Positions 26,548 through 35,889 of a DNA stretch of 64,000 nt are shown here, piece after piece. The position numbers and the translations under genes are program-made. The notes beneath the pieces were generated by a model. It was given only the letters and a program-made list of their open reading frames with translations, was not told where the DNA came from and made no database searches. Within the stretch, counting starts at the first letter, position 1. Every line of letters starts with the position of its first letter. Origin of the DNA: Pyrinomonas sp040289685 (GTDB lineage Bacteria; Acidobacteriota; Blastocatellia; Pyrinomonadales; Pyrinomonadaceae); contig NZ_PSLQ01000001.1 in assembly GCF_040289685.1 (NCBI RefSeq), positions 62,001 to 126,000 of the forward strand, given 5' to 3'.

Positions 26548-28149
26548 ATGAGCGAGGTAATCAAAGAGAACGTCGTCGCCAAAAGCTTGCCTGTCATTAC
26601 CGGGTCGTGGCGTTCACATCTGCCGGCTGCGTTGCCGATCATCGGAGCCGTCCTGTTTTCGCTGGCGCGGCTGGAACTGGGCAAACAAGGCTTTCCGAGC
26701 GATGGCGCGTTGATCGTGCTGGCGCTTGCCTGCTACGTCGCGTCGGCGGCTTTTCTGTTAACCGATATCTATGCGCCGTCGCGTTTCATGCAACGCACTG
26801 GGATCTGGATCGCTAGCCTCGGCGCCTTTTTCAACCTCGCCAGTTGGGGCGTCCGGTGGATCGCTGCGCGCGAGCGCGAAATGGAGATCATCCTACGCAA
26901 CGGCGGCGAAATGCCATGGGTTTGGCGTTACATCCCCTTCGCCAACTTGTATGACTTGAGCATCGCCTTTGCCTTCGGCGCAGCTTTGACGGCGCTGCTT
27001 TTGGCGCATCGCGCTGCGGGGCGGATCATCGCGGCGCTCAGCTTGCCGCTGACGGCGCTCATCTTGACGCTGGCCATCTTCATCGGCAACGATTTCATCA
27101 ATCTGCCGCCCGTGCTCGATTCCTACTGGCGTCCGATTCACGTCGGCGTAGCTTCGCTCAGTTATGGCATAGCGCTCGTCTGCTTCGCCATCGCCGTGCT
27201 CTACCTGCTCAAGGACGGCGTTAAACCGGAGGCCATGGCCATCTGGACCAGCATCTTCGCCATCGCTGTGACCGGTTCGATCAACCGCTTCGGCGTCTTC
27301 TTCACGGGCGACTATGCCGCTTCGACCGTCTTCATAACGGCAGATGGAACGCGCATTTCGCTCCCGTTGCGCGCCGAACTACCGTATGTCGGTCCGTTGC
27401 TGATCGCGGCGGCATTGCTGCTTGTGGGAGTCATCGGCGCCTTCGCCAAGTACCTAGCTAGCGAAGATCAAAGCGTTCGCCGTTGGGGCCATCGGTTGTT
27501 GAAACTATCGCTCGTCGTGCAAGCCCTCTCCGTGGCAACGCTGGTCGCGCAGCTTCGCTCCTCCGCGAGCGATCTGGTCGCACGAATCGATCCGCGCCAG
27601 TACGTGTCGTTTGGCGAGTGGGTGTTGAAACAGTCGGGTGCGACCGCGGAACAGATCGCCGCGCTGCCGCCAACTCAATTGCAGCAAGTTGCAAACCAAT
27701 GGATTACGGCCAACGGCGCGTCTTTGCAGTTGAGCTTGAAAGGAAATCCGGTGGAACTCGCCGCGCTGATCACGGCTTTGGCCGGCACGTTGTTCGTCAT
27801 CCTCTTCAGCTTCCGCACCGACAGGTTGCGCGCCGCGCTGCCGTCCTTGGAGCGGCTCGACAACCTGATGTACAAAACCGCCGGGATCACCTTCGCCCTG
27901 TTGGCCGTGCTGCTGATCACCGGCGCCATCTGGGCCAACGAATCGTGGGGCCGCTACTGGGGTTGGGACCCGAAGGAGACCGGCGCGTTCGTCGCATGGT
28001 TGACCTACGCGGCCTATCTGCACTCGCGCATCGCGCGCGGCTGGACCGGAAGACGCTCAGCCTATTTCGCCATCGTTGGTTTTTTGCTGATCGTCTTCAC
28101 CTATTTGGGCGTCAGCTATCTTCTGCCCGGACTACACTCTTACGCTTAG
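26548..28149 (+). CDS. ccsA: Cytochrome c biogenesis protein CcsA (CcsB/ResC type)
   Basis: The heme-handling partner of ResB. It has the tryptophan-rich WWD-type motif WGRYWGWDPKETGAFVAW (about 463-480), which binds heme at the outer membrane face, and the HSRIARGW segment after it. At 533 residues and with 10-12 membrane helices it is longer than the ~320-residue classic CcsA because of an N-terminal region of extra helices and a loop (about 330-400) without matches I recognise. The start lies 13 bp after resB, so the two are translationally linked. A strong hairpin follows the gene. Confidence 0.92.
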   Translation: MSEVIKENVVAKSLPVITGSWRSHLPAALPIIGAVLFSLARLELGKQGFPSDGALIVLALACYVASAAFLLTDIYAPSRFMQRTGIWIASLGAFFNLASWGVRWIAAREREMEIILRNGGEMPWVWRYIPFANLYDLSIAFAFGAALTALLLAHRAAGRIIAALSLPLTALILTLAIFIGNDFINLPPVLDSYWRPIHVGVASLSYGIALVCFAIAVLYLLKDGVKPEAMAIWTSIFAIAVTGSINRFGVFFTGDYAASTVFITADGTRISLPLRAELPYVGPLLIAAALLLVGVIGAFAKYLASEDQSVRRWGHRLLKLSLVVQALSVATLVAQLRSSASDLVARIDPRQYVSFGEWVLKQSGATAEQIAALPPTQLQQVANQWITANGASLQLSLKGNPVELAALITALAGTLFVILFSFRTDRLRAALPSLERLDNLMYKTAGITFALLAVLLITGAIWANESWGRYWGWDPKETGAFVAWLTYAAYLHSRIARGWTGRRSAYFAIVGFLLIVFTYLGVSYLLPGLHSYA

Positions 28150-28159
28150 GACGAACGCG

Positions 28160-28187
28160 AAGAGGCCGCACGCGCGTGCGGCCTCTT
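28160..28187 (+). terminator. Perfect 13-bp hairpin after ccsA
   Basis: AAGAGGCCGCACG, 2-nt loop, CGTGCGGCCTCTT. It is GC-rich and stable but followed by only CTTGAAT, so it may be a weak terminator or an mRNA 3'-end stabiliser ahead of the TPR gene. Confidence 0.65.
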
Positions 28188-28212
28188 GAATGCAGACTGA
28201 AAGCGACAGGTT

Positions 28213-28938
28213 ATGACCAAAGAGAACCTCCTCTTCGCGATCATCGGCGTACTTCTAGGTTTCATCATCGGCTTCTTTTTCGCCAACACGATCAATCAAA
28301 GGTACGCGCAACAGGCTCCGCTTGCGGCACCGATGATGGCCAGCGGCACGAACGTCCCCGTCGATCAACACGCGACGGACGCCAATCTCAGCGGCGCACC
28401 AAATCCGATGGGCGACGTGCTGGCGGCGATTCAGAAGGCGCGCAATGAGCCGGAGAATTTCGAGGCGCAGATGGAAGCGGCGGAGCTGTATGCGCAAATC
28501 AAACGCTACGATCAAGCCATCGAATTCGTTCAACGCGCACGTAAGGTCCGCCCCGACGACTACAAGGCGCTGGTGCGACTCGGCGATTTCAATTTCGACA
28601 AGGGGAGCTACGAAGAAGCGGAGAAATGGTACGGCGAAGCGCTCAAGAGGAATCCCGATGATGTCAACGTGCGAACCGATCTCGGTCTGACCTTCTTCTT
28701 CCGCACGCCGCCCGACATAGATCGGGCCATCGCTGAATTTCGCCGCTCGCTGGAACGCGACCCGCGTCACGAACCGACGTTGCAGAACTTGGCCGTCGCC
28801 CTCTTGCGCAAGGGCGATCCGGAGGGAGCGCAAAAAGCCCTTGCGCAACTCGAACAGGTAAACCCGCAGAATCCAGCTCTACAGAGGCTGAAGCCCGAAC
28901 TCGAGCGGCTCCGTTCTTCCGCACAGGGAGCACGATAA
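28213..28938 (+). CDS. TPR-repeat protein, membrane anchored (CcmI/NrfG-like)
   Basis: A 241-residue protein with one N-terminal membrane helix (NLLFAIIGVLLGFIIGFFF, 5-23) and periplasmic tetratricopeptide repeats (about 80-235; GDFNFDKGSYEEAEKWYGEALKRNP-type units). It immediately follows resB-ccsA on the same strand. In other bacteria TPR proteins such as CcmI or NrfG present apocytochromes to the heme lyase, so the likely role is apocytochrome chaperone, but this is by position and domain only. The anchored, TPR-only architecture is common in respiratory operons. Confidence 0.8.
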   Translation: MTKENLLFAIIGVLLGFIIGFFFANTINQRYAQQAPLAAPMMASGTNVPVDQHATDANLSGAPNPMGDVLAAIQKARNEPENFEAQMEAAELYAQIKRYDQAIEFVQRARKVRPDDYKALVRLGDFNFDKGSYEEAEKWYGEALKRNPDDVNVRTDLGLTFFFRTPPDIDRAIAEFRRSLERDPRHEPTLQNLAVALLRKGDPEGAQKALAQLEQVNPQNPALQRLKPELERLRSSAQGAR

Positions 28939-28979
28939 AAGCCTTCAGCTGGAGAGAGCAAACAGACTACGGGCGATCT

Positions 28980-29780
28980 TCACGGCGTAGTGGAGGCGGC
29001 GGCAGCCGCTTCAGGCGATTGAAACAGCGCATCCTCCATACGCACGCCGTAGGTGACGGTCAGAAGTTGCGTCTCCTGCCGCACCTTACCGTCGACGTAA
29101 AGCACCGTGCGAAAAGGCACCAGCGTGCTTTGCGCATAGCGGTAATCGTGAAAACTCTTCTTGTACTTGATGGGAGGAGTACCTAACCCAACGCCCGGTT
29201 TTTCGTACTCCAACCAGAGGACGCGCCAGGATTTCGCGCTGATGTAGTAGCGCGTTCGGTTCTTCTCCTTGTCGATCACGTCGAGCACCCAAAGATCTAT
29301 GTTCTTCTGCTTGTCTTTGCCGACCAACGTGAGCGTCGAGCCGTTCTCTTTGTAACGCAAAAGAGCATCGAGACCATGCCGCATCTCGGCAGTGAACTCA
29401 TCGATCGTCTCTTGGCGCGGCGTGAAGAAAGCGTCGCCGATACGCCCCCAAATACGTCCGCCGCTGTAGACGAGCGAGAACTCCATGTTCGGCAACTTCT
29501 GATCGAGGCGGACTTTGTCCTTTTCGAGATTCTCGCCGCGCACGAAACGCCGCTCGTAAGTCGCCTCTTCGTTGCGCCCGTCTTCGCGCAAGCGGACGAT
29601 ACGCCCGCGCTCCATGCCGCTGCGGCGAACTTGCGCAAGCCCTGGACGCGTCCCGTAGATGAAGATAACGGTCTCGGCGATCTGCTCAGCGGTCGGCTGT
29701 TTTTCGTCCGCGGCTCTCGCAGTAAAGCTCGCTAGACTGAGCAAGCCGACCACGAACAACGTTTTCCAAGTTTGGGTCAC
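28980..29780 (-). CDS. LolA-like outer-membrane lipoprotein-sorting protein (DUF family)
   Basis: A 266-residue exported protein with a clear signal peptide (1-24, ending ARAADE). The mature part is beta-rich with no catalytic motif (RFVRGENLEKDKVRLDQKLPN, ending with a VTYGVRMEDALF strand). This resembles the outer-membrane lipoprotein-sorting/LolA-like families that are numerous in Acidobacteriota. No partner (LolB, MMPL) is adjacent. It could equally be a substrate-binding beta-clam protein; the fold assignment is only moderate. The start has a serviceable GGTGA-type site. Confidence 0.6.
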   Translation of the reverse strand: MTQTWKTLFVVGLLSLASFTARAADEKQPTAEQIAETVIFIYGTRPGLAQVRRSGMERGRIVRLREDGRNEEATYERRFVRGENLEKDKVRLDQKLPNMEFSLVYSGGRIWGRIGDAFFTPRQETIDEFTAEMRHGLDALLRYKENGSTLTLVGKDKQKNIDLWVLDVIDKEKNRTRYYISAKSWRVLWLEYEKPGVGLGTPPIKYKKSFHDYRYAQSTLVPFRTVLYVDGKVRQETQLLTVTYGVRMEDALFQSPEAAAAASTTP

Positions 29781-29948
29781 CTTTGGTTGACTCCCTCTAC
29801 TCTCAGATCTTAACCCGATCGAATCGGACTTTCACGCGGGCAACGCGATTTGCAATGAAATTGTAACATGAGCAGAAGATGTGCGTCCCTTCGACCGGGC
29901 TTGAATGCGATGCGCGAACCAGTACAGGCGGATGCCTCGCGCGCGGCG

Positions 29949-29978
29949 TTGACAAGCAGACGGTGGGGCGTGTAGATT
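29949..29978 (+). promoter_or_regulatory. Promoter of the ATP-grasp gene
   Basis: Perfect TTGACA (29949-29954), 18-bp spacer, TAGATT (29973-29978), about 95 bp before the chosen start. Spacer one over the optimum. Confidence 0.45.
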
Positions 29979-30073
29979 GCTCGGTTTTACGCGAGGACGA
30001 CTCAGACGATAAACGGGACGCAGAGCCCCGCGCCCGCATGCTGAAAACGAACGCATCGAAAGGAACTTTTGAG

Positions 30074-31231
30074 ATGAAACGAGTTGGACTTCTGGTCGGA
30101 CGCGAACGCACCTTTCCGGAAGCGCTGATCACACGCATCAACGAGCGAGGCAAAGGCGAAGTGATCGCCGAGATGGTCAAGGTGGGCGGCGTCAGAGCCG
30201 CCGACGAGCCGCCTCGCTACGATCTGATCATCGATCGCATTTCGCACGAAGTGCCGTTCTATCGTGCCTTCATGAAGCGCGCCGCGCTCGAGGGGACGAT
30301 CGTCATCAACAATCCTTTCTGGTGGTCGGCTGACGACAAATTCTTCAACTATTCGTTGGCCAACAAACTGGGCGTCGCCGTGCCGCGCACAGTGCTGCTT
30401 CCGCAAAAGTCCTACATCGAAGGCATCACGAGCGAGTCGCTGCGAAATCTGGAGTACCCGCTCGATTGGCAAGGCATCATTGAGTACGTCGGACTGCCCG
30501 CCATTCTCAAACCCTTCGACGGAGGCGGATGGAAACACGTCTCGCGCGTCAATTCGCTCGAAGAACTGCTCGCCGTGTACGATCAGACGGGCACGCTCTG
30601 CATGGTGCTGCAAGAGTTCATCCCATTCGACAAGTTCGTCCGCTGCTACTGCATAGGGCAGCAGGAGGTGATGATCATGCCCTATGATCCGACCAAACCT
30701 TACCTGTCTGGCGAGCAGTACCGGCACGATCCAAACTACTTGTCGCCCGAATTGGCCGAACGCGTCGCGCAAGATGTGCGCACGCTCTGCCGCGCGCTCG
30801 GCTACGACATCAACACAGTGGAGTTCGCCATCCGCGACGCGACCCCTTATGCCATCGACTTCATGAATCCGGCACCAGATGCCGATCTCTACTCGGTCGG
30901 CGAGTTCTACCACAACTGGGTGACAGACGCAGTCACCGATTTGGTCTTTCGCAAGCTTGAAGAGGGAGCGCACGTCGCTTACCAATGGGATGCACTGCTT
31001 ACAGGCCGCGCCTCCGGCTTGCAAGCGCTTCCCGAATCGGTGCGCGAGATCGGAGCCGGAGTGGCAGCCACCGTCGGCAACATCGTGAGCGAAGCGGCGT
31101 CTGTGGTCAACGATGTGATCGACTCGGTGATCGGTCCTGAAGAGGATAAGCCAAAACGTTCGCGTTCGCCGCGCGGGACGAGCAGGAAGCCCTCTTCGCC
31201 ACGACGCAAAAAGCCAGAAGGACATTCCTAG
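30074..31231 (+). CDS. ATP-grasp enzyme of unknown substrate
   Basis: About 385 residues. ATP-grasp (carboxylate-amine ligase) elements: the lid/phosphate-binding strands PAILKPFDGGGWKHVSRVNS, the adenine-side TLCMVLQEFI, and the Mg2+-binding NTVEFAIRDATPYAIDFMNPAP near residue 250-275. The closest look is to RimK/glutathione-synthetase-like ligases; the product is unknown. The protein ends with a low-complexity amphipathic and basic tail (SVIGPEEDKPKRSRSPRG, then many Arg/Lys/Pro), which could bind nucleic acid or polyanions. Start at 30074 has AAAGGAAC upstream; a frame extension to 29879 exists but lacks a ribosome site. No partner gene is adjacent, so it is an orphan ligase. Confidence 0.75.
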   Translation: MKRVGLLVGRERTFPEALITRINERGKGEVIAEMVKVGGVRAADEPPRYDLIIDRISHEVPFYRAFMKRAALEGTIVINNPFWWSADDKFFNYSLANKLGVAVPRTVLLPQKSYIEGITSESLRNLEYPLDWQGIIEYVGLPAILKPFDGGGWKHVSRVNSLEELLAVYDQTGTLCMVLQEFIPFDKFVRCYCIGQQEVMIMPYDPTKPYLSGEQYRHDPNYLSPELAERVAQDVRTLCRALGYDINTVEFAIRDATPYAIDFMNPAPDADLYSVGEFYHNWVTDAVTDLVFRKLEEGAHVAYQWDALLTGRASGLQALPESVREIGAGVAATVGNIVSEAASVVNDVIDSVIGPEEDKPKRSRSPRGTSRKPSSPRRKKPEGHS

Positions 31232-31349
31232 AGGGAAGCGCTAAAAAGCAGGCTCCTTGCGCGCATCGGATTCAACACACACTGGCGACGCGCTTCGCTT
31301 TTTGGCTGCCTAGTCGGGCCACAGAAATCACACGCGCCTAAAGCTTTGG

Positions 31350-32474
31350 TCAACGATGCGCCGCGCACGGAAGTTCCGCGTCGAGCGTGAAGTTGCGTCC
31401 GCCGCTTGGCTCGGCATAACGCAGATCGGCCAAGCGCACGAGGATGCGCCGAGGACAATCGAAGCTGACTTGGGCCACCGGAAAACGAGCGAAATCGAGA
31501 AAGATCCTCGCGCAACGGTCCTCGTCGGCGGCGCGCGCGACTGCCTCGGCTTCTCGCCCGCGCGGCCTTTCGTAACGGAGAACGGATTCGTTTCCCGTCG
31601 TCTCTTCGCCCAGCGACAGCTCGAATCGATAGACGGCCGATTCCGTTTCGAACACGACGCGCCACTGCGTCGGGTTGGCGAGCGTGGGCATCACCGCCAT
31701 TCGTTCGACGCGCTCGCCGCGCGCAATCTGATGGGCGCGCACGCGCGCCCGTTCCGTGGCTGCGCCGTGAAAGATCGAAAGCGTGACCCAATAAAGGGCG
31801 ACGACCACCAGCGCACCGATGGCCAGTTTGCTCCCCCAACGTTCTGCAACGCGGGTCTTCGCACCCCACGCGATGGCGGCCAAACCGGCGAGCCAGATGA
31901 GGCGCGTCGTCAGGGGCAAATCAAACCTTTCACGAGCCGGAACTGCCCAGATGAGCGTCGTCAGCGCGAGCGCCAGCGCGATCCAGAAAGCCTTTTGCCA
32001 AGCCGTGCGCGAAGCGAGCAGAAAGCCCGCGCTGCCGAGGATGAGCCAGAGATAAGGATCAACGATGAAGACCAGATCGCCGTAGTACCAGCGATCATCG
32101 AACGGCAACCATGGGCGCACGCCGTAGTTGTTGGTCCAGTCGAGCAGCGGATGCGTAACACAGGCTAGAAGCGAAGCGAGCGCCAAACCGCGCAAACGCG
32201 CGCGCGGCGCACGCTGATGCAGGCGCGCGAGCAACCGGTCGCCTCCCCAAAACAGAATGGGGATCAACAGCGCGAGCGCCAGCGTTCCGACAACCGAGTG
32301 CGTGATTCCGCGGTGGTGATGCAAGTACGTGCACCACCCGTCCAGAGCCGCGATGATGTCCGCATCCGGAGCATTGGCAGCGATCAAACAGACGGTTGTC
32401 GCGTAGGGCGACGCGCGCTCGGCACCCGCCTTGGCGACAGCGAGTCCGACGAGCGTGTGCGTCAAATTCTCCAT
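31350..32474 (-). CDS. YdjM-type membrane-bound metal-dependent hydrolase
   Basis: A 374-residue protein of the YdjM (DUF457) family. The N-terminal half holds the conserved His/Asp sites of the family: DADIIAAL (about 37-44), HHHRGITHSVVGT (about 52-64) and HPLLDWTNNYG (about 108-118), and about five membrane helices. The C-terminal ~130 residues form a soluble, beta-rich domain. E. coli YdjM is SOS-controlled, but no LexA box is seen here. It is read from the same strand as the TPR-like gene, starting 21 bp after that gene's stop, so the two are probably one operon. Confidence 0.82.
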   Translation of the reverse strand: MENLTHTLVGLAVAKAGAERASPYATTVCLIAANAPDADIIAALDGWCTYLHHHRGITHSVVGTLALALLIPILFWGGDRLLARLHQRAPRARLRGLALASLLACVTHPLLDWTNNYGVRPWLPFDDRWYYGDLVFIVDPYLWLILGSAGFLLASRTAWQKAFWIALALALTTLIWAVPARERFDLPLTTRLIWLAGLAAIAWGAKTRVAERWGSKLAIGALVVVALYWVTLSIFHGAATERARVRAHQIARGERVERMAVMPTLANPTQWRVVFETESAVYRFELSLGEETTGNESVLRYERPRGREAEAVARAADEDRCARIFLDFARFPVAQVSFDCPRRILVRLADLRYAEPSGGRNFTLDAELPCAAHR

Positions 32475-32495
32475 GCTGAGGTCGCGGCTGGCCCA

Positions 32496-33320
32496 CTAGA
32501 ACGGTAGGTTCGCCAGCGGCGACAGGTTCGGCGCGGGCTCCGGCGGGAGTTTAGCGTAGCGCGCTTGGTCCAGTCGTTGCAAAAGTTCCGCCGCTTGGCG
32601 CACCGTCGCCGTATCCGGGGTTGGCTTGCCTTCGCTGTCAAGCCTTGTGCGCGCCGTCTCGACCAAATTGAAGAGGAGATCAACAGCTTCCTGTCGCTTG
32701 CCTTGTTTGATGAGCGCTTCGGCCATGCGTAGCTTCACATCGTCGAGCGGAACCGCTGAGTCGCGCGCGCTGGCAAGCTCGCGGTAAAGCGCCAGCGCTG
32801 CATCGAGTTCGCCGTTTGCGGCGCGCGCTTGTGCCAGCGCGAATTTAGCCCAAGCAGCGACATCGGGGCTTGCGCCTTTGGCAAGCGCCTCCAGTTCGCT
32901 GATGCCACGCGCGCGGTCCATCTCAAGCAGGGTAACGGCAGCCAAATAGCGCGCCTTATCACGGTAAGGATTGCCGTACTGTGCGGCAACCTTTTGAAAA
33001 GCTTCGACGGCCCGCTCGGCCCGTTCGCGTTTGGAAGAGAACTTCGGGCCGACAGTCACGGCAGCAGCTTCGGCACCAACCGGCGCTTGTGCGATGCGAA
33101 TGGCTTCACCGAGGGCGCGTTGCGCTTGGTTGTCTCGCCTTTGGCTCCACCAAGACCAAGCGCCAAGGAGCAAACCAAAAAGGACGATGGCGCCGAGGGC
33201 GTAGAGGATGGTGCGCCCCTTGCCCTCTAGGCGATCGCCGAGCCGCTCGAACAGACCAACGGTGGTATCGCGAAAAGCGTCGTGCTTGAGTTGGCGCGCG
33301 CGTTGCTTGTATCCAGCCAC
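32496..33320 (-). CDS. YfgM-like membrane-anchored TPR protein
   Basis: A 274-residue protein with a cytoplasmic N-terminus, one membrane helix (about 36-62, TILYALGAIVLFGLLLGAWSWW) and a periplasmic TPR_21/TPR-type domain (about 70-250; DKARYLAAVTLLEMDR, WAKFALAQARAANGE, DDVKLRMAEALIKQGKRQEA). This architecture is that of YfgM/ancillary SecYEG translocon subunits, which act in periplasmic chaperoning, but equally fits other TPR adaptors. The YdjM-like gene follows 21 bp downstream. It is divergent from the ECF sigma gene. Confidence 0.72.
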   Translation of the reverse strand: MAGYKQRARQLKHDAFRDTTVGLFERLGDRLEGKGRTILYALGAIVLFGLLLGAWSWWSQRRDNQAQRALGEAIRIAQAPVGAEAAAVTVGPKFSSKRERAERAVEAFQKVAAQYGNPYRDKARYLAAVTLLEMDRARGISELEALAKGASPDVAAWAKFALAQARAANGELDAALALYRELASARDSAVPLDDVKLRMAEALIKQGKRQEAVDLLFNLVETARTRLDSEGKPTPDTATVRQAAELLQRLDQARYAKLPPEPAPNLSPLANLPF

Positions 33321-33731
33321 GTCGAAAGTTCCTTGCTTGCGGATTTCACGGAAAAGACGAATCTAGCGGCGCGTCCCAATTCGTGTCAAGCGCCGTTGAA
33401 TGCGCGAAAATGGCGCGTGGCGAATTGACCCGCCGCGATGCGCGTGCTACTCTCCGCTGCGCCCGAAAAGCGGCAACGCGCACTCTGCTGTAATCAACTA
33501 AACTTATAGCTTGATCGATGAATCCTGATCGCTGGCGAGCGCGTTCAGGGCCGATGATCGGTTTTGATGGGATCGAGAATGTTGCTCAGTTGAATCAACT
33601 GGAGAGCAAAAGGATGGTGATGTCCGGTTGCAGGCCGCACATGCGGGAACAAATTCGAGACCGCCGGTGTCTAATCTGGCGACAGAACAAGAGCGCGCCG
33701 GCGCGCGGCAGGCGAGCGCTGGAGGTGGTGG
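33321..33731. other. Divergent promoter region
   Basis: About 410 bp between the YfgM-like gene and the ECF sigma gene. It is AT-richer around 33490-33520 (ctgtaatcaactaaacttat), the likely promoter zone for one or both genes. I can find no protein-coding frame with a ribosome site. Confidence 0.4.
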
Positions 33732-34367
33732 GTGAGCGTCGGTGAGCCAATCGTCCTCAGCGGACACGTTGAACTCGACGAGATCGCTGCCGCTTCCGAG
33801 CCAGCGCGCAGTGAAGTTGACGCGCAGTTCCTTGAAAGTTTACGTGAAGGCGACGCGGCGGCGTTCGACCGACTTGTGGGCACCTACGCCAACGGCATCT
33901 ACGCGCTGTTGCATCGCTTGGTGGACGACGCGGAAGAAGCCCGCGATTTAACGCAAGAGACCTTTTTGCAAGCGTTTCGCTCAATCGCCGCGTTTCGCGG
34001 CGAAGCGAGCCTGCGCACGTGGCTTTACCGCATCGCCGTCAATCAAGCGCGCAACCGGCGCCGGTGGTGGCGACGCCGCTGCCGCGATGAGACGATTTCG
34101 CTCGACGAGCCTAGCGGTAACGGTGTTCCCGTGGCCGAAGGCGATCCAGAGCAAACGGCGCTGCAACGCGAGCGCGAACGAGCGCTGCACGCAGCATTGC
34201 AAGCGCTCGGTGAGCCTTTTCGCGAAGTCGTCGTGTTGCGTGATATCGAAGGTCTCAGCTACGAAGAGATCGCCGCTACGCTGGAGATCAGTCTTGGAAC
34301 CGTCAAGTCGCGGCTGGCGCGCGGGCGCGCCGAGTTGCGTCGCCGACTCGAAAGCTCTTTCACATGA
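33732..34367 (+). CDS. ECF-subfamily RNA polymerase sigma factor
   Basis: A 211-residue RpoE-like sigma-70 factor. Region 2 (about 40-108) has AFDRLVGTYANGIYALLHRLV, then the -10 recognition helix DLTQETFLQAFRSI and GEASLRTWLYRIAVNQARN. Region 4 (about 155-208) has the helix-turn-helix GLSYEEIAATLEISLGTVKSRLARGR. The acidic linker between them is typical. The GTG start has GGAGGTGG just upstream. The anti-sigma gene follows about 230 bp later, the usual arrangement in which the pair is autoregulated. The stimulus is unknown. Confidence 0.93.
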   Translation: MSVGEPIVLSGHVELDEIAAASEPARSEVDAQFLESLREGDAAAFDRLVGTYANGIYALLHRLVDDAEEARDLTQETFLQAFRSIAAFRGEASLRTWLYRIAVNQARNRRRWWRRRCRDETISLDEPSGNGVPVAEGDPEQTALQRERERALHAALQALGEPFREVVVLRDIEGLSYEEIAATLEISLGTVKSRLARGRAELRRRLESSFT

Positions 34368-34599
34368 AGCGAATGGTTGACCTGCCCCGGCTAGACCAAC
34401 TAAACCCGGTGCCAGTGGGTCAGGGAGCAGACGCCGAAGCAAACCGAAGCGGCAAGCGGTCGGGTTTGACAACGCGGCCAGCAACACCCGTTCTTCCGTC
34501 CGTGATTGCCGGAGCTGTAGGTCGCTGTTTCGGTCACGCATGTTCCTTGGAGGAGCAGCCGGGGTTGGTCAGCCATTCGCTTCCCAGTGGCATGCGACG

Positions 34600-35391
34600 A
34601 TGTTTTGCGAAGAGGCGCAGCAACACTTAGCTCTTTATCTCGATGATGGGCTCTCGTCGGAGACGCGCGTCGCAGTCGAGATGCATCTTGCCGAGTGTCC
34701 TGTCTGCCGCGCCCACCTCGCCGAACTACAAGCCGTCTTGCGCGGGCTGCGGACCATGCAACGGCCTGCGCCGCCGCCCGATCTTGCGTGCAGCATCAGT
34801 CAAGCAATCGCCATTGAGCGCGCCGCACGACGTCAGGCGCCGCCGCGCCCCTTGCGCGTGCGTTTTGCAGACTGGCTGCGCCCGCGTCTGATGCCATATA
34901 CCATCGGTTCGCTCGCCTCGCTCTTTCTCTTCATCGCGCTCCTCAGCGCGATCAGCCCGCATTTGCGCAAGCTCCACGAGCTGGAGCGGGTTTCCGAAGC
35001 CGCCGCGCGCGTTACTTGGCTCGATGAGATGGCCGGTTTCAATCCGAGCGGCGAGATCTCGCCGCTCGCCTATGTTGCCAGCCGCGCTCCGTTCACGCCG
35101 GAATCGCCAAGCCTCAATCCGCAAGGGGCGCTCGCCTCGCTCAAATGGCGGGAGGGGCGCGTTCGCATCGGGCGCGATGAGATGGTCGTCATCGCCGACG
35201 TCTTTAGCAGCGGCTACGCTTCGCTCGCTGAGGTCGTTCAACCTCCGCACGACCGGCGCGCGCTCGAAGAACTGGAGGAAGCTCTCCGACGCGCTCCAGC
35301 CTTTGTTCCCGCTACGCTCGACCAACGACCGCAGACCATGCGCGTAGTCTTCGTGGTCCACCGCGTGGACGTGCGCGAAAGAAGCTTTTAG
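34600..35391 (+). CDS. Anti-sigma factor with a zinc-binding (zf-HC2) domain
   Basis: A 263-residue membrane anti-sigma factor for the ECF factor upstream. The N-terminal ZAS domain shows Cys3 (MFCEEAQQHL) and His-x3-Cys-x2-Cys in HLAECPVC (about 28-35), the zinc-binding set of anti-sigma factors of the RsrA/ChrR type. One membrane helix follows (about 104-124, TIGSLASLFLFIALLSAI). The C-terminal ~120 residues (from about 145) face the periplasm and probably sense the signal; I recognise no family there. The start was set at 34600 to give the ZAS domain its usual N-terminus; the frame stays open to 34540, but no ribosome site is better. Confidence 0.85.
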   Translation: MFCEEAQQHLALYLDDGLSSETRVAVEMHLAECPVCRAHLAELQAVLRGLRTMQRPAPPPDLACSISQAIAIERAARRQAPPRPLRVRFADWLRPRLMPYTIGSLASLFLFIALLSAISPHLRKLHELERVSEAAARVTWLDEMAGFNPSGEISPLAYVASRAPFTPESPSLNPQGALASLKWREGRVRIGRDEMVVIADVFSSGYASLAEVVQPPHDRRALEELEEALRRAPAFVPATLDQRPQTMRVVFVVHRVDVRERSF

Positions 35392-35889
35392 CAGCGTCCT
35401 CTCTCTCATCGCAGCGCATACGTCGCACAAAAGATTGCGCCTCGTCAAAAGAGCTTTTCTAGCGAGCTTCAAACCCGTCGCTCCGAGCAAAGCCACGCGG
35501 CATCATTTTGCGAAGGGGGCTTTCGGCAAATCCCTTCATCCTGAAAAGCGGGCGATCACCTTCGCGGCGCGCTCGCTCTCTGCACGAATCTCTCCGTTCC
35601 GATGAGAGGAGTTTGAAAGGGGTCTGCAGCGAACCCTTTCGTTGAGAATCGGCCAAGCGCATTTACCTAGTCGCATCCGATCTGAAAACCTTCTAACAAA
35701 CCCACCCATCCTGATGGGGCTGCCCGTCGGTCCGGCATCAAGCCCACTTGAACTTGCGTCCAACCTCTATTTTCAAGCAAGCGCCGCGCTTGACGCGCCC
35801 GCCTTGGCGTGCTAGGTTTCCCATTTGACTGGCTTCATTCAAACCATCGTCAAAATCTCGCGTGCCGCCGCATCCGAAGGGAGAATCGC
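35392..35889. other. Intergenic region before the gcv operon
   Basis: About 500 bp with no convincing gene. I found no clear glycine riboswitch: the CCGAAGG-like string at the very end overlaps the ribosome site and has no matching aptamer around it. A short CCCATC-ctg-GATGGG hairpin occurs near 35704-35719. Confidence 0.45.

Noticed and set aside
34364..34630. 88-codon frame overlapping the ECF sigma stop by ATGA
   Set aside because: The overlap looks like coupling, but the protein has no recognisable pattern and runs across the start of the anti-sigma gene in another frame. The true anti-sigma start at 34600 is better supported by its zinc-binding motif.
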